From contig NZ_MCUW01000010.1 of NCBI RefSeq assembly GCF_002873335.1, forward strand, positions 260,640-324,639: DNA of 64,000 nt. The letters run 5' to 3'. Shown here piece after piece: positions 12,325 to 20,140 of this stretch (within the stretch, counting starts at the first letter, position 1; the number at the start of each line of letters is the position of its first letter). The stretch is from Vibrio sp. 10N.286.49.B1. Its GTDB lineage: Bacteria; Pseudomonadota; Gammaproteobacteria; Enterobacterales; Vibrionaceae. Made by a program: the position numbers and the translations under genes. The notes beneath the pieces were generated by a model. It was not told the origin of the DNA. It did no database searches and saw only the letters and a program-made list of their open reading frames with translations.

Positions 12325-12960
12325 ATGAATAAATTTAAAACTACGGCTCTTTTAGCGGCTATTGCATTGACAGGTTTTGGTTGTCAGTCAACGACGGGTT
12401 CTGCTGGCGGTGCTTCTGCTTCTGCTTCTGCTGCGGTAGCTCCAGCCCCCGATTTTGAAAGTGCTCAATTTGCGCAATCGATAAAAGGTAAAAAGTCTAA
12501 AGTTGAATTAGTTCAAGGTACAGGCGTTACCGTGGGTAAAAATGCGGTTAAAATTGATTTTGAGGGCGTATCTGAAGCCAATAAGAATAAATTTTGGCCT
12601 AACGCATTTATGACTCCAGCAGGCGGTGTCTGGGATTGGAGTGATAAAGAAAGTTTTACAGTTGATGTCACTAACCCTACTGATGAACACGCATTTATTA
12701 ACTTCAAAGTTGTTGATCAAGCTGGAACTACTGGTGGTGGCATGCCTCGTCAGTTGAACCATAAAGTAATGATCCCAGCCGGCGCAACTGAAAACGTTGA
12801 AGTTGTATTCCGAGCAAGCCTTTACAGTTTGCCAGGATACTGGGGTGGTGATGATCTAGATCTTAGCAAGATTAAAGAGGTTAAAATATTTATTCAAGGC
12901 CCGATTGAGAAACAAACAATTATTCTTGATAATTTCACCTTAATCGGGCCTCAATCTTAG
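12325..12960 (+). CDS. Exported stand-alone module homologous to the N-terminal domain of the GH50 agarase (lipoprotein)
   Basis: The protein has 211 residues from the ATG at 12325 (ribosome site AAGGA seven bases upstream). The signal ends LTGFGC with C20 as the likely lipidated Cys, although the lipobox is not classical. A low-complexity Ala/Ser linker leads to one beta-sandwich-like module. That module (FESAQFAQSIKG, VWDWSDKESFTVDVTNP, PGYWGGDDLDLSKIKEVKIFI) clearly resembles residues about 45-210 of the next protein, a GH50 agarase. There is no catalytic domain. It probably binds agar at the cell surface or periplasm and supports the agarase made from the same operon (34-bp gap). Binding is inferred. 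Confidence 0.8.
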   Translation: MNKFKTTALLAAIALTGFGCQSTTGSAGGASASASAAVAPAPDFESAQFAQSIKGKKSKVELVQGTGVTVGKNAVKIDFEGVSEANKNKFWPNAFMTPAGGVWDWSDKESFTVDVTNPTDEHAFINFKVVDQAGTTGGGMPRQLNHKVMIPAGATENVEVVFRASLYSLPGYWGGDDLDLSKIKEVKIFIQGPIEKQTIILDNFTLIGPQS

Positions 12961-12994
12961 TGGCCTTTTTACAACCCTTCTAGCTGAGTAAAAC

Positions 12995-15862
12995 ATGGAT
13001 ACGAATAAATCTAAAATAGCGATTATGCTCTCTACTATTTTAGTGTCTTTATATGGGTGTAAGTCTACACCCATAGATGCACCTGATAGTAATGTAAGCA
13101 GTAACTCTGTCAGTATTAATTTACCTGACTTCGAGACCGCAGCTTTTGTTAATGCGTTGACATCAACAAACTCAAGCGTTGAGCTTGAAAGTCTCGTTGG
13201 TGTAACTAATGGGAAAAATGCACTAAGAATTAATTTTGATGCTGTTTCTAACGAAGAAAAAAACAAAATATGGCCAAGTGTTAAAATAAAACCTCAGGCT
13301 AGTCCTTGGAATTGGAATTCAAAAGGAAGTTTAAAATTAGATGTAACCAATCCATCGGGAACAGCTATAAATGTTATTTTTAAATTATCTGACAATGTCG
13401 GGATAATGGGGGAAGAAAATAACCAACTTAATTACTCAGTGACCATTCCTGCGGGTGCAACCGAACAAGTTGAAATGCTATTTAATGGTTCTAAACGCAA
13501 ATTAGAAAACTACTGGGGTGGTGAAAAGTTAAATCTTCGCCATCTATCCGAGCTTCAAGTATTTGTGCCAGGCTCAGTGAAACAACGATCTGTGGTTTTA
13601 GATAATTTTGAGTTAGTGAACGCTACGGGTGACTTCATCTCTGCAGAAGAAAAGGTTGTTGATGCAGGCCCAATTCCAACGTTACTAGAAATTACAGATT
13701 TTTCTGACGATAAAAAAACATTCGTGAGTAAATCGTACAGTAGAGGAACTTCGACCCAATTGGTCGATACGCTGTCTGGGCAAGGTTTAAACGTTACGTT
13801 CTCATCTAAAAATGCGTATCCTAATATTGCTTTTAGAGCAGATAAACCTTGGGATTGGTCTAAAAAAGGGGATTTTAATTTAGCGTTAGATATAGACAAC
13901 CCAACTAATGATGCTGTCCAACTCTATGTGCGAATTGATCAAGCTGAAAATGCTCAAAAAGGCGGCACTGCTAACGGCGTAAAAGACAGTATGTCTAGTT
14001 ATGTTACGTTATTACCGGGCAAAAAAAGTACCTACTATATGGCGTTGCAGCCATCGAGTAAGGGCAATACTGTATCAGGAATGCGAAGTGAACCACCAAA
14101 GCTATCTTATGATGCTCAGGCCATTAGCTATGGTTGGGGCGAGAAAAGCTTAAATACTTCAGAGATCCATACAATAAGTCTTTATCTTCAAAATCCGACG
14201 AAGGACGCGGAAATTATTGTTGATACTATTCGGTTAGTACCTGATCTCAGTTCTGATACCAGTCGATATGAAAATATCGTTGATAAGTACGGTCAATTTA
14301 CCGGTGATGAATGGGAAGAAAAAATTTATTCTGATGAAGAACTTCGTGCAGCAGGCAAAAAAGAGTTAGCGAATATTGGTAAAGCTAAGCCACTCAGTGA
14401 TCGCTGTACTTACGGAGGTTGGTCAGAAGGGTCTAAATTGGAAGCCACAGGTTTCTTTAGAACTGAGAAAGTAGACGGTCAGTGGACATTGGTTGATCCT
14501 CAAGGGTGTAAGTTCTTCATGACCGGTCTCGCAAATATTCGCATGGCAGATACCGTGACCATCACTGGTGTTGATTTTGATGATGTGTCGACTCGTGAAG
14601 GGGCAAAAGTTCATTCAGAGCTACGTAACTCTATGTTTGAGTGGCTACCAGAGTACTCTGACCCACTTTCTGAAGCATATAGTTATGCAGGGTATGTCCA
14701 TTCCGGTGCGGTAAAAAAAGGTGAAGTCTACAGCTTCTACTTAGCTAACCAGATGCGTAAATATGGAGTGTCTAAAGAAGAAGCTAAGTCAATATGGAAA
14801 GATGTCACGCTTGATCGTATGACCGATTGGGGTTTTACCACGCTTGGAAACTGGACGGACCCAATTTTCTTTGGCTCTGAACGAGTGGCCTATGAGGCAC
14901 ATGGCTGGATTCGTGGTGATCACAAACGCATTAGTACAGGTAATGATTATTGGGGACCTATTCACGACCCGTTTGATCCAGAGTTCAAAACAAGTGCCCG
15001 TAATATGGCGGAAAGCGTTGCTTCTAGAGTAAAAGACAGTGATCCTTGGCTTATCGGTACCTTCGTTGATAACGAAATTAGCTGGGGCAATGTAATGAAT
15101 GAAGCCAACCATTATGGACTCGTTATCAATGCATTGAGCTACGACAGTGCAGAAAGCCCGGCAAAGAAGGCCTTCTCAAGTTACCTCAAAGATCAATACA
15201 AAGAAATTTCAAAGTTGAATTCTTCATGGAACGTTCAAGTTAAAGATTGGGCAGAGTTCGATAAGTCTTTTAACTATCGTTCTAGCCTAAGTAAGGGGAT
15301 GAAAAAAGATTATTCAACCTTGTTACAAATGTTGTCTGAGCAATACTTCTCGACTGTTCGTACGGAAATTAAACGTGTGTTACCTAACCATCTTTACCTT
15401 GGTGCACGTTTTGCTGATTGGGGGGTGACTCCTGAAATAGCAAGAGGTGCTGCTAAATATGTTGATGTCATGAGCTATAACCTTTATGCCAATGATTTGA
15501 ATGATGGCAAAAAAGCACACTGGAAGAAATTATTGCCAGAACTGGATAAACCAAGTGTGATTGGCGAGTTTCACTTCGGAGCAACGGATACAGGGTTGTT
15601 TCATGGCGGGATTGTTACTGTAGCTAATCAGAAAAAACGTGCAGAAATGTATGCTAAATATATGGATAGTATAGTAGATAACCCATATTTTGTTGGTGCA
15701 CATTGGTTTCAATATATTGACTCTCCAGCATCAGGTAGAGCATGGGATGGGGAAAATTATAATATTGGCTTCGTGACTATCGCTGATGTTCCATATGTTG
15801 AATTAGGGAAGGCGGCCAAAGAGTTTAACGAAAATATGTATAAAAAACGGTTTGATAAATAA
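12995..15862 (+). CDS. GH50 beta-agarase, lipoprotein, with two N-terminal binding-like modules
   Basis: The protein has 955 residues. A lipoprotein signal ends in LYGC (C22), predicting membrane anchoring. Module 1 (about 45-210) matches the preceding small lipoprotein. Module 2 (about 225-420) is the beta-sandwich usual in GH50 enzymes (KPWDWSKKGDFNLALDIDNP). The (beta/alpha)8 catalytic domain covers about 430-955. The likely acid/base is E694 in FVDNEISWGN and the likely nucleophile is E858 in VIGEFHFGA; both motifs are conserved in the second GH50 here. GH50 enzymes hydrolyse beta-1,4 bonds of agarose, often releasing neoagarobiose. Length exceeds simple GH50s because of the extra module. 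The middle position in a three-gene exported operon fits surface agar attack. Confidence 0.92.
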   Translation: MDTNKSKIAIMLSTILVSLYGCKSTPIDAPDSNVSSNSVSINLPDFETAAFVNALTSTNSSVELESLVGVTNGKNALRINFDAVSNEEKNKIWPSVKIKPQASPWNWNSKGSLKLDVTNPSGTAINVIFKLSDNVGIMGEENNQLNYSVTIPAGATEQVEMLFNGSKRKLENYWGGEKLNLRHLSELQVFVPGSVKQRSVVLDNFELVNATGDFISAEEKVVDAGPIPTLLEITDFSDDKKTFVSKSYSRGTSTQLVDTLSGQGLNVTFSSKNAYPNIAFRADKPWDWSKKGDFNLALDIDNPTNDAVQLYVRIDQAENAQKGGTANGVKDSMSSYVTLLPGKKSTYYMALQPSSKGNTVSGMRSEPPKLSYDAQAISYGWGEKSLNTSEIHTISLYLQNPTKDAEIIVDTIRLVPDLSSDTSRYENIVDKYGQFTGDEWEEKIYSDEELRAAGKKELANIGKAKPLSDRCTYGGWSEGSKLEATGFFRTEKVDGQWTLVDPQGCKFFMTGLANIRMADTVTITGVDFDDVSTREGAKVHSELRNSMFEWLPEYSDPLSEAYSYAGYVHSGAVKKGEVYSFYLANQMRKYGVSKEEAKSIWKDVTLDRMTDWGFTTLGNWTDPIFFGSERVAYEAHGWIRGDHKRISTGNDYWGPIHDPFDPEFKTSARNMAESVASRVKDSDPWLIGTFVDNEISWGNVMNEANHYGLVINALSYDSAESPAKKAFSSYLKDQYKEISKLNSSWNVQVKDWAEFDKSFNYRSSLSKGMKKDYSTLLQMLSEQYFSTVRTEIKRVLPNHLYLGARFADWGVTPEIARGAAKYVDVMSYNLYANDLNDGKKAHWKKLLPELDKPSVIGEFHFGATDTGLFHGGIVTVANQKKRAEMYAKYMDSIVDNPYFVGAHWFQYIDSPASGRAWDGENYNIGFVTIADVPYVELGKAAKEFNENMYKKRFDK

Positions 15863-15922
15863 TAAAATATCTGACCAAGCTGTTGAAGATAAACTGCCCA
15901 CAATAAACTAATAGGGAAGAAG

Positions 15923-17689
15923 ATGAATATAATTAGATTAAGTGCTTTAGCTCTAGCTATAAGTGCGTCCTGTTCGGCTAACGCCATTGAAACAATGGTG
16001 GCTGACTTTCAGGCGAATGGTATTACCGCCGGTCAGCCGATCGATGCTGCTTCGACTACAACGAACAAAGTAGTCAATAATAATGGCGATAAATATTTAC
16101 AAATAAAGTCAACGGGCCCAAACAATATGGGCGTTAAATTATTCCCGTATTCATCGGGCGGTTGGAGTAAAGACTGGACAGGTCAAAAGCTATTTAAACT
16201 AGATGTGTTGACCAATTCTGGAGTGGACTTGCCACTACTAGTTAAAATAAGTGATGGTGATTATAGTACGCCCATTTGGGGGAAGGTCACACCTTCATCA
16301 AATTCAGAATACCAGACGGTAGAATTCGCAATTCCTGATCCACTGCCTGATGGCTTTGATATTACAAATGTCACTGAAATTAACTTTTTATTAGACTCGG
16401 AACCTACCGGTTCAGAAGTAACCTTTCAAATTGACAACATTCGTTTAGAGGATGGTAAAGCGAGTGGTGGCGATATTATTGTCCCGGGAGACGATGAGAC
16501 AGTTATAGTATCATTTGCTGATAAATTTAATATAGGGGATACCATTGACCAAACTAGAGATGGTTTTAATGAAGTGTCAGATTACGCCTCTAGTGATGGT
16601 GACGGTGCTTCTTGGGAAGTTGAGTATACCGCAGCTTGGCAAGGTACCACTATTTATTCTGAAGTAGGCGGATGGAATGTTGATTGGACTTCAGAAAGTG
16701 GCTTTAAGCTTGATGTGTTAAATGGCACTGATAGCGCGAAGATCGCTATTAAATTAGTGTCAAATAGCAATGGTACTAGTGTCCCCGCAGAGTTTTTATT
16801 CGCTGTACCAAAAGACGATACATTCCACACAGTTGAGATCGATTTCAATGAATTACCTAGTGGCTTTGTCTTATCCAATGTTACGGGTGTCCAAAGCTAT
16901 TTGACTCAAAATAAACCAGGTAAAGTGTACTACGACAGCTTCCGAACCGTCGCCGGCACGATTGATCCAGGTCCAGGTCCAGGTCCAGGTCCAGATCCAG
17001 ATCCAGATGTTACACCTATCGTCACTTTTGATAAGTACGTAGGAAAAGTGATTGATACTTGGGACGGTGTCGCGCCAAATATTGGCGTTCAGGATTCGGA
17101 TTTCGATACGGACGGTGACGACAGTGCTTGGCAGATCAGTGCGATGGATGACTGTGAAAAAATGGATTGTCGTTTAGTGAGAATGCGACGTCAATTTGTA
17201 GACCAAGTTGTATCTTGGGATTGGTCAAATGAAAAATATGTAGAGCTTGATCTTATGACTGACTCTACCAAAGATGAGTTGGTGGAGATTAAGCTTGGGA
17301 GTACTGGTTATACTGGTAATGGTTGGGCGGATTTTGAAGATCATGTGCTAACCAGTACTATTACGGTTCCAGCATCAGCAACAAGCAATACAGCTTCAAT
17401 CAGTGCGTTTGCAGCGAGCGCGGTGCAAACGATTAGTATAGATTTGAGTGCAACTGCAGGTGCTAAATTTGACGCGTCAAAAGTTGAGTTTATTCAAATT
17501 GGGGTTGTTAACCAGCCTTCAAACCCAATCAACTTATATGTTGATAAAATAGTGACTACCTCAGAGGCGAGTGGAGTCGTGCCTGAAGATCCAGTATATC
17601 CTAGTTATACTGGAGCAGGTGGTAGCTTTGGCCCTTTAGGTCTGCTTTTCTTGCCACTGTTAACATTGTTTAGAAGAAGAAAAAGTTAA
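15923..17689 (+). CDS. Secreted three-module carbohydrate-binding-like protein with GlyGly-CTERM tail
   Basis: The protein has 588 residues. A signal peptide is likely cleaved after ANA (about residue 22). Three related beta-sandwich modules (about 25-180, 190-350, 365-545) share patterns such as GWSKDWTGQKLFKLDVLTN, GWNVDWTSESGFKLDVLNG and VSWDWSNEKYVELDLMTD. These echo the modules of the neighbouring agarase. A Pro-Gly/Pro-Asp repeat linker sits before module 3. The C-terminus has GGSFGPLGLLFLPLL followed by FRRRKS, a GlyGly-CTERM sorting signal processed by rhombosortase in Vibrio-like bacteria, often after type II secretion. No catalytic motif is visible. It probably binds agar outside the cell. 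It is the last gene of the operon, before a strong terminator. Confidence 0.82.
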   Translation: MNIIRLSALALAISASCSANAIETMVADFQANGITAGQPIDAASTTTNKVVNNNGDKYLQIKSTGPNNMGVKLFPYSSGGWSKDWTGQKLFKLDVLTNSGVDLPLLVKISDGDYSTPIWGKVTPSSNSEYQTVEFAIPDPLPDGFDITNVTEINFLLDSEPTGSEVTFQIDNIRLEDGKASGGDIIVPGDDETVIVSFADKFNIGDTIDQTRDGFNEVSDYASSDGDGASWEVEYTAAWQGTTIYSEVGGWNVDWTSESGFKLDVLNGTDSAKIAIKLVSNSNGTSVPAEFLFAVPKDDTFHTVEIDFNELPSGFVLSNVTGVQSYLTQNKPGKVYYDSFRTVAGTIDPGPGPGPGPDPDPDVTPIVTFDKYVGKVIDTWDGVAPNIGVQDSDFDTDGDDSAWQISAMDDCEKMDCRLVRMRRQFVDQVVSWDWSNEKYVELDLMTDSTKDELVEIKLGSTGYTGNGWADFEDHVLTSTITVPASATSNTASISAFAASAVQTISIDLSATAGAKFDASKVEFIQIGVVNQPSNPINLYVDKIVTTSEASGVVPEDPVYPSYTGAGGSFGPLGLLFLPLLTLFRRRKS

Positions 17690-17710
17690 TTGCCTCTTTC
17701 TTCGTGTCAA

Positions 17711-17739
17711 TGCCAGTGTGTTCCACACTGGCATTTTTT
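17711..17739 (+). terminator. Rho-independent terminator of the GH50 operon
   Basis: TGCCAGTGTG pairs perfectly with CACACTGGCA around a TTC loop and is followed by six T residues. It closes the three-gene GH50 operon 21 bp past its last stop. Confidence 0.95.
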
Positions 17740-18331
17740 ATGGTTGCGTATTGATGCGCTTATATCATCGCTTTTATCTTGAATCTACGCGCGCACTAAG
17801 GCAGGTCGGGCAACACCAATACACGGTAATAGTATATCGATATCCGCTTGTGTTCTTAGCTGTGAAGATAGATGTCATTATAAAATGTACCCTAAGTTCA
17901 CTTCTTCCTCCTAGAGGACTTGTGGGCTGCATCCATGAACACCTTCCTTTCTTTTCCAATAAAATAATCATCGCTTTCCTCTAGAGCTCATCATCTAGGT
18001 ACCATTTATTTTCACGACAGAACGAATGTGCCCCAGTTCGCTAAGGTCTTCTTAAAATTTAATCTCGTTTACAAAGATGCATCACATAATTGGATTACCA
18101 ATTTGGATTTATTGGTCTGGCAGTGTTATGGTTAACGTATTCTGAGAAGCGCAAGGTTTGGTCTAAAGTTTATTTTTGTTAGTAGGTAAATCTGTAACAT
18201 CAGTCTAAATCAGAATTCTAGATAATGAGGATATTGAATATAAATAATGTGTCACCTAGAGTTAGGTAAATGGATTTATCGTTTAAAGCGATAAATATTA
18301 TAATGATATATTAAGAGTTAAGGGAAAGATA
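17740..18331 (+). promoter_or_regulatory. tatABC upstream region with perfect ATTGG-N4-CCAAT operator
   Basis: This is a 590-bp stretch with no convincing gene. At 18089-18102 it contains ATTGG-ATTA-CCAAT, one of four perfect copies of the palindrome in the window, with a further ATTGG half-site near 18111. The site lies about 230 bp before tatA. It is the sequence link between the Tat genes and the agar genes. Confidence 0.65.
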
Positions 18332-18574
18332 ATGGGTGGTATTAGCATCTGGCAGCTTTTAATCGTCGCAGTGATTGTAGCGCTTCTATTTGGTACAAAA
18401 AAATTACGAGGTATTGGAGGGGATTTAGGTGGTGCGGTGAAGGGCTTTAAGAAGGCAATGGATGAAAGTGAACTTAGTCAGTCTGACCATAAAGATACAG
18501 GTTTGAATAAAAACTTGGGGCAGCATGAAGCAAAAGTATTTGCTGACATTAACCACGAAAAAGAGAAGGCGTAA
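18332..18574 (+). CDS. tatA: Sec-independent protein translocase subunit TatA
   Basis: This 80-residue protein has the TatA layout. One N-terminal membrane helix (residues about 3-20, [18 protein letters not shown]) is followed by the [22 protein letters not shown] amphipathic helix, then a charged tail. TatA oligomers form the conduit for folded twin-arginine substrates. The ribosome site AAGGGAA precedes the ATG. It is followed directly by tatB. Vibrio species normally keep a tat operon near ubiB, so this looks like an additional copy, though the window cannot show that. Confidence 0.95.
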   Translation: MGGISIWQLLIVAVIVALLFGTKKLRGIGGDLGGAVKGFKKAMDESELSQSDHKDTGLNKNLGQHEAKVFADINHEKEKA

Positions 18575-18577
18575 TTG

Positions 18578-18841
18578 GTGTTCGATATTGGATTTTTGGA
18601 ACTGTTATTAATATCTGTCGTTGGATTAATCGTTCTTGGACCTGAACGATTACCCCATGCTATTAGAAGTGTTTCAAAGTTTTTTGGCACGGCGAAGAAT
18701 ATGATGAATAGTGTAACAGATGAGCTTTCAAACGAACTCAAGGTTAAAGAGTTGCAAGATAATCTACGTAAAGCTGAAAAAATAAATGTTAATACTTTAT
18801 CTCCAGATTTGAATTCATCGGCAGAAAAAATTAAAAAGTAG
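18578..18841 (+). CDS. tatB: Sec-independent protein translocase subunit TatB
   Basis: This 87-residue protein begins FDIGFLELLLISVVGLIVLG-PERLP, nearly the TatB signature of E. coli, including the conserved Glu after FLELL. An amphipathic helix and charged tail follow. TatB pairs with TatC to recognise twin-arginine signals. The start is unusual: no ATG is available, and GTG at 18578 (or TTG at 18575) must serve. It begins three bases after the tatA stop, which suggests translational coupling. Confidence 0.93.
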   Translation: MFDIGFLELLLISVVGLIVLGPERLPHAIRSVSKFFGTAKNMMNSVTDELSNELKVKELQDNLRKAEKINVNTLSPDLNSSAEKIKK

Positions 18842-19017
18842 TTCAATAACTGGTATCTTCTAGTTCAAGTTGAGATTAGATACCATCGTTTAAATATGGA
18901 TCTTAACCCTAAGAGCTTTGGTTGCCTTGGCTAGAAAAGTGCTCACGGTTCTGCTCCCTGAGAGGCTGTTAGTAGGTCCTTCCATTCGTATTATGTAAAT
19001 TGAAAGTAAGGGCCCTT

Positions 19018-19761
19018 ATGTCTTCTGTAGAGCAGACGCAACCTTTAATTAGTCACTTGTTAGAATTGCGTAATCATTTACTTCGTGCATTGGTTTCAGT
19101 TCTAGTTGTGTTTTTAGGGTTGATATATTTTTCAAATGATATCTATGAGTTTGTCTCTGCACCTCTTGTTGAGCGACTCCCCGAAGGCGCAACCATGATT
19201 GCCACTGATGTGGCATCTCCTTTTTTTACACCACTTAAATTGACTCTGATTGGTTCAGTTTTTATCGCCGTACCTTACATTCTTTATCAAGTTTGGGCAT
19301 TCATTGCACCAGGTTTATATAAGCACGAGCGCCGGTTGACTATTCCGTTAATGCTATCTAGTTCTTTATTGTTTTACTGTGGTGTGGCGTTTGCTTATTT
19401 TGTCGTATTCCCATTGGTATTTGGCTTTTTTACCGATATCTCTTTGGGTAATGTTGAGTTTGCAACGGATATCGCTAGCTACTTAGATTTTGTTTTAGCG
19501 TTGTTTATGGCCTTTGGCATTGCATTCGAAGTGCCCGTGGCAATTATCTTATTATGTTGGACGGGTGCTACCAGCCCTGAAAGCCTGAAACAGAAAAGAC
19601 CATATGTCGTGGTTTGTGCGTTTGTTTTTGGTATGATGTTAACACCACCAGATATGATTTCTCAGACCCTTTTAGCGATTCCTATGTGTTTTCTTTTTGA
19701 GGTCGGTTTATTTTTTGCTCGCTTTTATCGTAATGAAGGTGAAATAGAAGAGGCAATATAA
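19018..19761 (+). CDS. tatC: Sec-independent protein translocase subunit TatC
   Basis: This 247-residue polytopic protein has six expected membrane segments and the TatC hallmarks: [18 protein letters not shown] at the start, [31 protein letters not shown], and [20 protein letters not shown]. It is the core receptor for the twin-arginine signal. I chose the ATG at 19018, preceded by TAAGGG, because the protein then aligns with E. coli TatC from residue 1. The gap from tatB is about 175 bp, wider than in the usual tat operon. Two Tat-signal proteins are encoded at 23773 and 37713. Confidence 0.95.
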   Translation: MSSVEQTQPLISHLLELRNHLLRALVSVLVVFLGLIYFSNDIYEFVSAPLVERLPEGATMIATDVASPFFTPLKLTLIGSVFIAVPYILYQVWAFIAPGLYKHERRLTIPLMLSSSLLFYCGVAFAYFVVFPLVFGFFTDISLGNVEFATDIASYLDFVLALFMAFGIAFEVPVAIILLCWTGATSPESLKQKRPYVVVCAFVFGMMLTPPDMISQTLLAIPMCFLFEVGLFFARFYRNEGEIEEAI

Positions 19762-20140
19762 TCCTATCCTTTTCAAATATGGTTGAATATTGTAATGATA
19801 TGGTGAGTTTGGCTACATAGTTAATATGGGCGGTGATTAAATAGCTGGCAATAAGGTGATGAGTTTTTCATGTCATCATGAGCCTTACTCCGAAAGGTAC
19901 CACTCTATTGCATCTAACGATATTCATCGCTGCGATGAGTTTGCTCATGAAATATATTGAGTTCAGCGATTCTATTGTATACTTAAAACACTTAATATCT
20001 AAAATACAATCTTATTTTTTCTTCTAATTCATCACAATTCCGACAAACAATAGTATAACCTATTTGTATTATTGGTTAATCTATATTGCAGGGTCAATGG
20101 TCCAATGTTCATTTCGCAATATAAAATCAAGGAGTTTACA
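19762..20140 (+). promoter_or_regulatory. Spacer between tatC and the second GH50
   Basis: It contains a short perfect hairpin TCATCG-CTG-CGATGA at 19924-19938, a weak terminator candidate. An operator half-site ATTGGTTAATCTAT lies at 20071-20084, about 60 bp upstream of the GH50 start. There is no supported gene. Confidence 0.4.

Noticed and set aside
16963..17007. Short tandem repeat of Pro-Gly/Pro-Asp codons as a mobile or CRISPR-like repeat
   Set aside because: It is in frame inside the GlyGly-CTERM protein and encodes a flexible linker.
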